Assembly (NCBI RefSeq): GCF_014898815.1
Contig: NW_026515455.1
Span: 806,001-870,000, forward strand
Reading direction: 5' to 3'
Length of the DNA: 64,000 bases
DNA from: Panonychus citri
Lineage: Eukaryota; Arthropoda; Arachnida; Trombidiformes; Tetranychidae
Below, piece by piece: positions 54,928 through 64,000 of this stretch (its first letter is position 1; each line of letters begins with the position of its first letter). The notes under the pieces are model-generated. The model was not told the origin of the DNA and did no database searches. It saw nothing but the letters and a program-made list of their open reading frames with translations. Made by a program: the position numbers and the translations under genes.

Positions 54928-55824
54928 CTATTGAGGTTTTTGCTTACTTGAAATTTTCTTGTTAATCTTTTTCTTTTTTTTCGGTTTTTCTTCCTCTTCT
55001 TCTTGTTCCTCTTGATCGCCATCAGCTGATTCATTTTCACTTACAATCACTTGACCAGCATTATTTTTATTCGATGATTGAAGTTGACCATTGTTAACAC
55101 CTTGATTTAATCTTGTTTGCCCTTGTCGAAGATTATTGAACTTCTTTCTCAAAGATGAACCATATTCTTGTAATTGGTGGCGATTCTTTGAGATTCTGTT
55201 CATCGGTGAATTATCCCGATAATTTTGATTGTTTTGAAATTTCGATGTCCATGAATGTTTACCTTGATTACGAGTGTTTAGTAAGTTACCTTGTTGCTTG
55301 GGTTGATCATCTGATGGATCGTCAAGATGACCATGATGGAGTAACTTATATTCACTAAGATTATCAGTGACTTTAGTTTGACTAATCCCAGTGAATCGAG
55401 AGCCAGTTAATCCTTTAGTTGAAGATGAACTGACCACTCGCTGGGAACTGTAACGATTTTTACCATTTCCTTTCATGTTTCGAGTACCAGAATTTGATGA
55501 ACTTTTATCATTAACACAATCATTTGCGTTGTTGTTATTTTGAATCTCACCGATTGGTCTATCGGTCAATAAGATGGTCAGATCATTTCGAACTGGTTTA
55601 ACAGATGATTCCGCTTGGGAAGGTTCAGATGATGAGGAAGATGCAGATGATTTGGTTGATGAAGAAGAAGAAGAAGAAGATGATGATGATGATGATGATG
55701 GAGATGCTGTTGATGATGAAGAAGCAGATGGAGATGACGATGAATTTACTGATGATGATTCTGTTGATTGGAAGATAACAATTATCTCGATACAGATTAA
55801 AACGAAACGAATGAAATTTTTCAT
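54928..55824 (-). CDS. Nested serine-rich, probably secreted protein (298 aa), unrecognised
   Basis: A single open frame from ATG at 55824 to TAG, antisense inside intron 2 of the sns-like gene and much the longest ORF in the window. Residues 1-23 (MKNFIRFVLICIEIIVIFQS then TES) form a clear signal peptide. Residues about 24-75 are almost all Ser with Ala/Pro/Thr. A middle region of mixed composition (RPIGEIQNNNNANDCVND, SEYKLLHHGHLDDPSDDQ) is rich in Asn, Gln, Ser and Arg, with one mature Cys. The tail is an EEQEEEEEKPKKKKK charge switch followed by basic residues. No family was recognised. The composition suggests an extracellular, disordered, possibly glycosylated or matrix/silk-associated protein, but that is inference. 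Near the end the minus strand reads TTTCAA|GTAAGC, a plausible donor, so the true 3' end may be spliced. No AATAAA is evident below the stop. Confidence 0.65.
   Translation of the reverse strand: MKNFIRFVLICIEIIVIFQSTESSSVNSSSSPSASSSSTASPSSSSSSSSSSSSSSTKSSASSSSSEPSQAESSVKPVRNDLTILLTDRPIGEIQNNNNANDCVNDKSSSNSGTRNMKGNGKNRYSSQRVVSSSSTKGLTGSRFTGISQTKVTDNLSEYKLLHHGHLDDPSDDQPKQQGNLLNTRNQGKHSWTSKFQNNQNYRDNSPMNRISKNRHQLQEYGSSLRKKFNNLRQGQTRLNQGVNNGQLQSSNKNNAGQVIVSENESADGDQEEQEEEEEKPKKKKKINKKISSKQKPQ
55660..55700. repeat. GAA/GAT trinucleotide run inside the nested ORF
   Basis: A run of GAA units followed by seven GAT units on the plus strand; on the minus strand it is read as TCA/TCT, giving the serine tract of the nested protein. 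It is the same repeat class as the noncoding arrays, so its length is probably variable. Confidence 0.85.
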
Positions 55825-57727
55825 GATGATGATGTTTCTCTGATGATTGAGTAACTTGTGATGAAAATTAACTTTGATTAAACGCTTTTGATCAATCAGT
55901 TGATGATGAAAATTAATTCAATGTCCTCTTCCTCCTCCTACCCATGTATCTCATGATAATACACTGAATGATAATTAGATATCAACTCTCTTTGAATTAA
56001 TTGTTGTTTCATTTAATTTGATTCAGTTCACTTAACCGTATGAACCAGGTCAGTATTAGAGGTGGTAAATTGTTAACTAATTGTTGATAATCATTGTAAG
56101 AATTATATAAATCATTATCATCTTCCTCCACCCCCTTTTATACATCATCTATTATCATCATCTCCTAATCATCTCATGGCTATTCACCTTTCGAGAGGAT
56201 TAACAAAACTTTTCAGTTAATTCAAGAAGGAAAAAAAAGTTCTGATCTCAATTCAACTACAATTCTAACCAATTGTAATCAATAGACTTTTAGTTTTTGT
56301 CGTAATTCAATTAACTAATTGTTACAATCGTTTAATTGATTTCGTTGGTATCGTTAACCTTCATAGGATTTGTAAAGATTTCTCAATGCAACAATTAAGT
56401 TCAAAGTTAACAGTTAACTACGAGAGCGAAGGTTAATCCAAATTGTTAGCCAACAATTAACCATCAATGTTAACAATTAAGTTTACTTATGATTTTTTTC
56501 AACTCTATATTAATTTACGACTAAATTGTTTAGATAATTAGTAAATTATTAACACTATTTAGAAGCTAAATAAGGAAGTCAATGGTTTTACAATTAAAAT
56601 TGCAAACAATTTACTAAGTAATTTTAACCTAAATTACTTGATCAGTTGAAGAAACATTTTGGTAACAATTTACTCTAAAAGAAAGTGATTAGATTAGTTT
56701 TAATTTAGTTTACATAATCATCATAACCATTAAGCTGGAAAATTAACCGATATTAACAATTTGGCAACAATTAAGAAATGATAACAAAAACTATTAGAAT
56801 CCAAGGAAAATTTTATCGAGATAATTAATGAGAAATCAATGAACTTCTGAAAATGACTTAATAATAACTGTACATGAATACAAAGATAAACTTCTTGATT
56901 GTGATTAATTGTAATCAATTGAAGAATAGCAAAAAAAAAGGTTAAATGTTTCAATTCATAAATCATATTAAATCTCATAATATCAATAACATCAATCTGA
57001 TTATCCGAGTAACTGAAAAAAGTGAAACATTTTATCATGAAATTGAATTGATGGGAACAGTAACCTGTCAAAAGGAAACTCATAATAAATTGATTTACTT
57101 TCAGGGTGATTTTTTTTACATGTACGACAAATTTAACTGTTATTTGATTGTAACAATTTAATCATAATCCACCCTAACCCTTACCCCTCTACTCCACCCA
57201 TTCATTTATCCCTCAGTGTATTCATGTCACTTTTTTTGTTGTAATTTCTATGTGTAAATGAGTAATATAAGAGAGAAAGAGGAAAAAAGTTCTGATTCAA
57301 AGTTTTGTGATTACTGTTTTTTTTCACATTCATGGTGATTAAAGTTAACAATTAAAGTGATCTTGTTGATTATTATTCATTATTAATAATGATAAATAAT
57401 ATGATTGATGCTAATGGTAACCCCAAGGTTCTGAGAGTGATAATGATTAGTTAGTTGTAATTATTTCCCATTCTCGTTTCATCTTCATCATGGTGATGAT
57501 TCATTTCAATTCATGAATGAATGAATGATCATGTGTACAAATATTAAACCATTATGATGTTTGCCCTTTTCTATTATTATGATTAACTTAATTGCTAAGC
57601 TTTTTTTACACTATTCAATGAGTGTTATTCATTTGTTTTTATCATGTTCTTGATATTTGCATGAATTTTTGTTTCTTTCATGATTTTTGATGATTTTTTT
57701 TCTTCTTTTCTATTTCAAATTGTTCAG

Positions 57728-57849
57728 GTTTCGATCGATCCATCCCTGGTTATCCTCGTTATAGTATGGAGGGTAATCCAATCAAAGGTGAACATAATTT
57801 ACAAATTGAAAATGCTTCAATTGATGACGATGGTGAATACCAATGTCAG
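57728..57849 (+). CDS. sns: sns-like coding exon 3: rest of Ig1
   Basis: Entered in phase 1 after TGTTCAG; G plus GT makes Gly. It encodes FDRSIPGYPRYSMEGNP, then LQIENASIDDDGEYQCQ, and ends in phase 0 at GTAAGT. PGYPRYS and the DDGEYQCQ turn with the second Ig1 cysteine match SNS (PGFPRYS, YQCQVGPA). One possible N-glycosylation site is NAS. Confidence 0.95.
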
Positions 57850-58256
57850 GTAAGTTCATTGATAATGTCCGAGTGAATAAATAAATAAAAAGTTCTGATA
57901 TAAGATAAGATTACATTAGGAATTGATTCTTATCATTTGAGATAAAATTCAATTTATTGAGCTTTTTTTGTTCATTTCGGAGTCTCAGTTATCGTCTCCA
58001 TGGTTATCTTTTTGCCTTCTACAGAATCATGATGATAATCAGTTAGTTATATGAGATTAGTTGGACGAGAAAAAAAAGTTCTGATAAAAAGCTCAGTACG
58101 ATCCGAATGATTTTCTCAACATTTTATCTCATTTCAATAATATTATCTCATTGACCTAATTAACATGATGTTTACAATGTTCATCAGATTACATTCAATC
58201 AGATTAATACATATATTTGATTTCTCTCTCTCTCTTTTGACATTTCCCTTTTCCAG
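57850..58256 (+). other. Intron 3
   Basis: 407 bases, from GTAAGT to TTTCCAG. It carries two copies of the AAAAAGTTCTGAT word, near 57887 and 58074, in the same orientation, and a short CT run before the acceptor. Confidence 0.9.
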
Positions 58257-58314
58257 GTTGGTCCAGCATCCAATAATAAAGCAATCAGAGCTAATAGCAG
58301 ATTAACGGTTCTCC
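58257..58314 (+). CDS. sns: sns-like coding exon 4: last strand of Ig1
   Basis: 58 bases, phase 0 in and 1 out, encoding VGPASNNKAIRANSRLTVL. It aligns with the fly VGPARLNSAIRANAKLTV segment that closes Ig1. Donor C|GTAAGT; acceptor CCCTTTTCCAG. Confidence 0.95.
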
Positions 58315-58933
58315 GTAAGTATCATTATCTTTTATCCGAATTGATTGTTAATCACAATTAACCAACGCAATTAGTATTTGACTCAATCTTTCCCTCCAAA
58401 TAAGGTTGAAAACCGAATCAAAATTAGATCATAAATAAACTGAATCAATATATTACAATTAATGATAGAAAACCGAATTTGAGAAAAGCTTATTATTATT
58501 TTTTCCTTCGTTCTTGATGAAATTAATGAAAAGAATGGAGAGGAAAAAAATTAACTATTAAGTAAATATATGAATAGATAATAATGCTAAAAGGAACCAA
58601 GAGAAATGCCTCAGGCTATTTTCTTAAATTTCTTAGCTCAATTTTTTTGTTTTTCTTTCTCTTTCACAATAACTTGAGGCTTCAATTTTTTTTCTTCCAT
58701 TGAAAATGTTACATATAAACAGACAGAAAAAAAGAAGAAATTTTTTCGTTTCAGTTATCAAACTTATCGGTCATTTGGTGATATTGGAAAAAAAAGTTCT
58801 GACCAGTTCGAACCTTTTATAGTATAAACTAATCATGAATTCATGTAACATGTTTCCAAATTAATTCTGAATAAACAATGTAACTAATTTACTTTTTCAT
58901 TTGATTTAATTTTCTCTTTTTTTTTGTTTACAG
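58315..58933 (+). other. Intron 4
   Basis: 619 bases, from GTAAGT to TTGTTTACAG. It includes one AAAAAAGTTCTGAC word near 58789 and palindrome-like GCCTCAGGC (58609-58617) and CTTGAGGC (58673-58680) words of a kind seen elsewhere in the introns. Otherwise plain. Confidence 0.9.
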
Positions 58934-59086
58934 TTAAACCTAAAAAGATTGAAATCATTGGTCATTCCAATGGGTCAGCAGTCGAGGTGAGAGAGGGTGA
59001 AAAGGTCACTCTTACCTGTCTAGTTTACGGAGGTAAACCCTCCGCTAAGATCAAATGGTTTCGCCGAGAAACTGAGCTTAATTCAA
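58934..59086 (+). CDS. sns: sns-like coding exon 5: first half of Ig2
   Basis: Phase 1 in and 1 out. Encodes KPKKIEIIGHSNGSAVEV, then VTLTCLVYGGKPSAKIKWF and RRETELNS, with the first Ig2 cysteine and core tryptophan. Fly SNS has IEIKGYSHNSKVEV and LTCIVANAKPAAQIVWY at this place. NGS is a possible N-glycosylation site. Donor GTAAGT at 59087. Confidence 0.94.
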
Positions 59087-60298
59087 GTAAGTAAATCGCC
59101 AACAAAAAAAATCTTTCATCATGATAAGAATCATGAACAAGTCGAAAAAAAAGTTCTAAGTGCCAAAGTCAGAATTTTATATTTTCGCCTGAATTTGTAT
59201 TCAGTAAAGTTTTAGCTTCATTTTTTTTTCCTTCATCATCATCACCACCAACTCCTCCTTATGATTCCGGAAATTATCTTCATCACGTTTATCCTGAAAA
59301 CCTAAACTCAATATAATTCAGATCTCGGTTTGTTCATCCTCTTATTATCATCTCGATAATAATATTATCATCATGTTGGTGTAACTGATAAGTTATGATG
59401 CTCCTTGTTGTTGTAATAGTTTCAAATGTTAGCAAACGCAAAGAAAAAAAAACAAACTTGATAAATGAAAAAAAAAGAGCAGAAAACATCATCTCCACCC
59501 TGATAATGGATCCACCTTGTTGTCTCTCTCATTTCAGGCTTTGAATCTTTTTTTTCACCATAAATTCAGTAATCGGTGCCAGGGTGATGCTCACGATTTC
59601 TAGTAACTGATATTTTCCACTCATTGAGTTGTAGTTGTTTTTGTTTCCATTTGTGGTCAACCTTAATTTCAGCAGATTCTCAATTTTAATTGCATCTTAT
59701 TGCATTCTCTCTCACTCTCATGATTACGTTTCATGAGCTGAAATGTTTTCATTGATTATCACCTTTGCAATTAGATTTGATTGAAGAAAAATTTTAATTC
59801 CTGCTAATTTGATTGAATTTAATTTCTATTCTCATGATTAAATTTTGTTTAATTTACTGTAAACAAGAATAGATTTTAGTTGATTGTTGATGTATTAACA
59901 ACAATAGACTTTGAATACTTATAATCATCATGTTTACTTTTTCAATTGATTTTAATTTTCTCATTCTCTTTGCAACTTAAATTAAAGTAAATATCAAGTT
60001 AATTGTTTACAATCAAAAAGGCGATAAAATTGATTGTATTTACAGAAAAGTGGAAGAAAAAACAAAATTATCACTAAAATGATGATGATAATGATGATGA
60101 TGTTGTTGATAATCATAATCTAATTATGATTGTATCTCATTTTCAACCCTTTTGATTAGAGTAACATAATTGAAGACAAATCATCGTTTCCTTTTCCGGT
60201 TTTGTTTACAAAGTGAAAAGGATGTTGAACAAATTGAAAGAGTATTTTAATTGTTACACTTGATTGATTGATTTTTTTTCTCTCTCGTTCTTATTCAG
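59087..60298 (+). other. Intron 5
   Basis: 1,212 bases, from GTAAGT to TTATTCAG. It has an AAAAAAAAGTTCTAAG word near 59147, a short ATG/GAT run at 60077-60103 and AATTAA-rich DNA at 59750-60050. No coding signal. Confidence 0.9.
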
Positions 60299-60805
60299 CT
60301 TCCCTTCCAAATCAAAGTGTCTTAACTGTAACATCTTCTACCAATGATGGTGTCTCATCTTCTAATGGAGGTGGTGATTCAATTACCACCACAAGATCTG
60401 AATTATCACTTAAACTAAACGCCGAGGATAATGGTATTACTTATACATGTTCAGCCTCTCATCCTGCCTTATCATCACCCCTGCGATCAACTGTTTCCAT
60501 GTCCGTTTTATATCCGCCAAGTGCACCTGAGATTTCAGGTTATCACACTGGAGATATAATCAGAAAAGGAGATACATTGAAATTGAGATGTAGATCTCGA
60601 GGTGGTAATCCATTAGCTCAACTAATTTGGTACAAAAATGACGAGCCAATTGATTTCTCATTTGATTCTCACAGTAATCGAGAATCAATCAATGAATATA
60701 CCTTTGAAGTTGATTCGGATGATAATAATGCCAAGTTTACCTGTGAAGCTAAAACACCAATATCTTCAAATGCGATGACCACTTCAGTTACTTTATCCGT
60801 TCAAT
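60299..60805 (+). CDS. sns: sns-like coding exon 6: rest of Ig2 and all of Ig3
   Basis: 507 bases, phase 1 in and 1 out, the longest sns exon here. It completes Ig2 (TYTCSASHPALSSP, then SVLYPPSAPEISGYHTGD) and encodes Ig3 (LKLRCRSRGGNPLAQLIWY, then AKFTCEAKTPISSN). The Ig3 wording is nearly that of fly SNS (CRSRGGNPPAQLIWYKNG), the most diagnostic stretch for the SNS/nephrin family. A Ser/Gly loop (TSSTNDGVSSSNGGGDS) in Ig2 is longer than expected. Donor T|GTAAGT. Confidence 0.96.
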
Positions 60806-61932
60806 GTAAGTCTCATATTGTTAATCCACTTTTAATCCTCCTTTTCCAATACAATGGTAACAATAAGATAACCATGTTTATTATTATATATCAATTTATC
60901 ATCTGATTAACTCAACATGAAACCAAAATTATCTCATTGTGATCATTTAGTTTGTTGATTATGATGAACGTGAAAAATGATTCATATCATGATAATAATT
61001 ATCAGGATATAATAATTTACCTGTGTGAGTGTTTATTATTACCTTGGATATGAAGTAAATTGTATAATAAATAAATTATGGTAAGAAAATGTGAAAATAA
61101 CAAGATGATAACGATTGAATGATAATGATGATCATGATGATTAAGATTACGATTAAGTTGATGATAATTATTAAGTGCGTGAAGATTAACTCGTGAAGTC
61201 AATTTTTCGTCAGAAAAGATAAAAGTAGTTACCCAATGGAAAAAGGTATTGAAATGAATGGAAAATGAATAGTTAGTAGTAGTAATAGATGAAAAGAAGA
61301 AGAGGAAAAAAAAATATAATAAAAACGATCCATTGAAGAAAAAAAAATCTCAGGTAAAAGTGGTCAAGGTAAAGAAATGAGAAGGTAAAGTTTACAGGTA
61401 ACTCGACGGAATCAACTTGTTGTTATTATTCAGTTGCTTCATTATCATCATCATCTTCATCTTGATGATTATCATCAATTTTTTCAGCTCCTTAAGAAGG
61501 TAAAAATAATAAACATTGACCATAAGCATAATCGTGCAGCGGTAAATTTGCAAAACATGATAACCTCAACCTCACCTGAGCAACTAATTGTATCCCAATT
61601 CTTGCTTCATCCTCTGCCTTTGTTACTTATCATCCTCATCATTATTAACGATATCATTAATATCATATAAGGATAATAATAATCATTATCATCCATTTCT
61701 CTCTCTCTCTCTTTTCTTCTTGTCTACCTGTCTGATTACCTGTTTCTCTTATCCATTGTGTCCATCTTCATCTTCATCTTTTCTGATTCACTGATTACTC
61801 ATATTGTTATCATGTTATTCTTGTTGTTGACTGTTAACTGATTTCTTTTTTTTTCTCTCACTTCTTCTCATCCATTTTCCATATATATTTAACTCACGAT
61901 ATTTTTTCTTCTTCTTCATTTCTCTCCATCAG
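60806..61932 (+). other. Intron 6
   Basis: 1,127 bases, from GTAAGT to TCTCCATCAG. It holds ATC runs (61441-61465) and a CT run (61699-61712), with AT-rich DNA between. No coding signal. Confidence 0.9.
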
Positions 61933-62147
61933 TTGCTCCTTCATCAGTCACAATTGTAGGTTTATCTGAAGCTAAAGCGGGTGATAATGTTACCTTGATC
62001 TGTAAAACTGAACCGTCTAATCCGCCCGCTGAATTGAACTGGTCAATCGATGGCCGGACAATTAAAACTGAAAATAGTCATAAATCACAATCCAAGGGTG
62101 GAGGTTATATAACAACGACAAACATAACGGTACCAATATTGTCAACG
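61933..62147 (+). CDS. sns: sns-like coding exon 7: first part of Ig4
   Basis: Phase 1 in, 0 out. T plus TT makes Phe, then APSSVTIVGLSEAKAGDNVT, LICKTEPSNPPAELNWSIDG and a GGGYITTTNITVPI stretch. Fly SNS reads FAPTHVTVMGPTEARVGD and TTAPSNPPAEIKWMVGG here. It includes the first Ig4 cysteine and core tryptophan, with NVT and NIT as possible glycosylation sites. Donor ACG|GTAGGT is less canonical than the others. Confidence 0.95.
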
Positions 62148-62870
62148 GTAGGTTATCATCATCTTCAATCATAATAATCACTTTGATTATCATTCAAATG
62201 TAATTTCAATTTGATGATAAAAATGTTAATCCAATCAATTGTCAATCATATTGAAGGATTAATCATTAATCCTTTTGTCTCATTTGTATATCTCATATTT
62301 AATTACATGTTTGATATTTTTGATATTTCAGTAATTATTTATAAATTGTTCATTGGCTAAACTCATCATCAGTTAATTTAATTGCACAAAATTTGAGATG
62401 AAAAGTTTTCCATATAATTAACATATCACCTTAATTGTTTTAATCTTCATTATGATTGATGCAGTGTAATATGATAATTGGAAAGGATGAAGATGAAGAT
62501 GAGGATGAGATGTGGAAAAATAGTAATGGGAAAGGAGGGAGTGATTAAGTTGATTTCATGATAAGTTACAGATATTGAACTGAATCAATTGGGCGGAATT
62601 GATTTGAAAAATTTTGCTGTGTTTTGTTTCAGTGAATATTGAATGAATCAAATAGATTTCATGTCAAAAGTGAATATTTAACTTTGATTGATAACAAAAG
62701 GCTCATGAATTGATTGAGTTATTAGTTAATTACTTTATCCTCATCATGGATAATTATTCATACGATTGATTGGAAGATGATTAACATTAAATCAACTATT
62801 TCTGCGCTTTGATTGAAGAAACAAAAATAAGCAGAATTATTAATAATCCATCTTGTTTATCTCTTCACAG
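62148..62870 (+). other. Intron 7
   Basis: 723 bases, from GTAGGT to CTCTTCACAG. AT-rich, with a GAAGATGAAGATGAGGATGAG run at 62487-62508 and nothing coding. Confidence 0.9.
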
Positions 62871-62958
62871 GAACGAAGTGTGAAAACTTTTTCATGTTTT
62901 GCTATTAATCGAGCTCTCGATACAACAGTTACCGCCACTCATGCCTTAAATATCTTGT
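62871..62958 (+). CDS. sns: sns-like coding exon 8: end of Ig4
   Basis: Phase 0 in and 1 out. Encodes ERSVKTFSCFAINRALDTTV then TATHALNIL. It carries the second Ig4 cysteine and aligns with fly SNS KRSLVVICHGLNMQLTENVV. Donor T|GTAAGT at 62959. The next exon, expected to open with a proline-rich YPP-type linker of Ig5, is not seen before 64000. Confidence 0.93.
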
Positions 62959-63375
62959 GTAAGTATCTCATGAATTCTCAGAGTTTGGCCTTGGAAATTC
63001 ATATTTATACCTCATCCTTTTCCTCTTAAACTTGATTTTCTTGTATAATATTCAAATTTCCCTCAAAATTCTGGGATAAAGTTATTTTCTATTCTTACCT
63101 TGATCCCTTCATCACTTTGGTCTCATCAGAAGTTTTATCGAAAAATTCTGTTATCTTATTACATCAGAATCTTAATTTGGTGAGAGGATTTTTTTCCTCT
63201 CTGATGGAAATTCTGATACCACTGAGCAAGAAAAAAAGAATTATTGTTTCATGTAGTAGCTGAGAATTCTTAAGTTCCGATTCTGACTTTTTTTCTCTCT
63301 TCCCATGTTATATTTTCTTCTCGATTTTTTTCCTTCCTCCGATCATCTTGTTTGATATTATATTCGAATTCTATC

Positions 63376-63417
<42 letters not shown>

Positions 63418-64000
63418 CTCTATTTCAAATCACCCAAGTTGTGAACTAATCCTAACATTCAGAATTTTATCCATGAGTTTTATCACTTTCTCTCCATGTT
63501 ATTTATCTTGAACTGAGAAAATTTGAAAACAGTGAATCCCTCAAAGTTCATCTTTCTCTTATCCTCTTGACCAATTTCATTTGGAACTTTTTTCCCCTTC
63601 TAAATGTTGATATTATCTTGGAGACTTTATCTTGTCCCCTGTCAGAATTTACCTCTCAATTTATATCTTGAATTTCATTCTGGTCAATAGATTGTTGAAT
63701 GTCCGGTTGACTATCATTGAGGTTAATTAAATTTCCAAACTTAATTTTCTTCCTGTTCTCTTTCAAATTAATGATTAACTGAGTCTCAACTATTTTTTTC
63801 TTCTTATTGATTAACTTTGATGTAGGTTAATGATTAAGATGAAGATCAACTTGTTGATTATTATTCAATGATTCAAATCTTTCATCATTTAGAAAAGTAA
63901 ACAACCAAACATTGATTTCAATTGAAGAAAATCTCAATCAATCCGATTAAATTTGGATTAGCAATTAAGTGACAAGAATTACTGATTATATAAAGTAGTA
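62959..64000 (+). other. Start of intron 8 (continues beyond the window)
   Basis: Begins with GTAAGT. It holds a CT array at 63381-63414 and short AT-rich stretches. No exon with Ig-like coding was recognised before the right edge. Confidence 0.8.
63381..63414. repeat. (CT)17 microsatellite
   Basis: Uninterrupted CT array in intron 8. Confidence 0.96.

Larger units (their letters stand above)
39362..57727 (+). other. Intron 2 (about 18.4 kb), hosting a nested antisense ORF
   Basis: Runs from GTAAGT at 39362 to TGTTCAG at 57727. It is AATTAA-rich without arrays at 39720-41100, 44500-45050, 54340-54920 and 56260-56800. The rest carries GAT/ATC and AG/CT arrays, including the 70-base AG array at 46780. 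A perfect 13-bp inverted repeat lies at 42130-42165. The minus-strand serine-rich ORF at 54928-55824 is the only convincing gene inside it. Homology across the junction (FVLG to FDRSIPGYPRYS) is continuous with fly SNS, so no coding exon is missing here. Confidence 0.88.
2696..62958 (+). other. sns: Nephrin/sticks-and-stones-like Ig adhesion receptor gene (5' part)
   Basis: Eight coding exons join in frame to about 504 residues: a signal sequence and four Ig domains, in the order and wording of Drosophila SNS/Hibris and vertebrate nephrin (FRVRP start, WAKDGFVLG, PGYPRYS, YQCQVGPA, CRSRGGNPLAQLIWYKN, SNPPAELNW). SNS and Hibris are type I membrane receptors that bind Kirre/Roughest across cell contacts in myoblast fusion, cell sorting and the nephrocyte diaphragm. 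Full-length relatives have eight to nine Ig domains, one fibronectin III domain, a membrane span and a cytoplasmic tail of about 1,200-1,500 residues in all, so more than half of the gene lies to the right. Ortholog versus paralog (hibris) cannot be decided. Introns 1 and 2 are unusually long; introns 3 to 7 are 0.4-1.2 kb. Confidence 0.93.

Noticed and set aside
55574..55843. Plus-strand acidic ORF (DDDDEEE)
   Set aside because: Exact antisense shadow of the serine tract of the nested minus-strand protein.
56730..57083. 117-codon minus-strand ORF in intron 2
   Set aside because: Phe/Ile/Leu-rich reading of AT-rich DNA, no motifs, and a competing ORF on the other strand.
1..64000. Search by eye for transposase, reverse transcriptase, long terminal repeats, tRNA cloverleafs, CRISPR arrays or viral genes
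   Set aside because: None recognised. The repeated DNA is microsatellite-type and short-motif-type; no long ORF with transposon domains exists in the window.

Overview
The window is eukaryotic nuclear DNA: long introns with GT-AG junctions, GTAAGT-type donors, low GC and very many simple repeats. The only gene recognised with high confidence is the 5' part of an arthropod nephrin family gene (Drosophila sticks-and-stones/hibris type). The low GC, the neighbouring legumain-like and SDR16C-like fragments and the GAT/ATC-rich noncoding DNA fit an acariform mite, possibly a spider mite. That placement is inference and was not tested by any search.

Layout. At 1-940 are two minus-strand fragments: a legumain-like cysteine protease segment that runs off the left edge and lacks the usual N-terminal part, and the C-terminal part of an SDR16C-type short-chain dehydrogenase with an in-frame TGA just upstream. 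About 0.8 kb of intergenic DNA follows, then a CpG-richer putative promoter and 5' leader (about 1,740-2,695). The plus-strand nephrin/sns-like gene fills the rest. Eight coding exons were placed (2696-2909, 39206-39361, 57728-57849, 58257-58314, 58934-59086, 60299-60805, 61933-62147, 62871-62958). All phases agree across the junctions, and the joined product has about 504 residues: an N-terminal signal sequence and four Ig domains. The remaining Ig domains, the fibronectin III domain, the membrane span and the tail must lie to the right of the window.

Intron 1 is about 36.3 kb and intron 2 about 18.4 kb. They are mosaics of two sequence types: (A) segments packed with GAT/ATC trinucleotide and AG/CT dinucleotide arrays, and (B) repeat-poor AT-rich segments full of CAATTAA/TTAACAATT words. 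Intron 2 contains a nested minus-strand ORF for a serine-rich, probably secreted protein of 298 residues (54928-55824). A short motif of the form AAAAAAGTTCTGA, in either orientation, recurs many times across the introns, twice as a close inverted repeat.

How the genes relate: the nephrin/sns product is a cell-surface adhesion receptor, used in myoblast fusion and nephrocyte filtration in insects. Nothing links it functionally to the two left-edge fragments or to the nested ORF. No CRISPR array, operon, virus or intact transposon was seen, and no obviously new multi-gene system. The best leads are the dispersed motif, the nested antisense gene, the two truncated enzyme genes and a few GC-richer islands inside intron 1.
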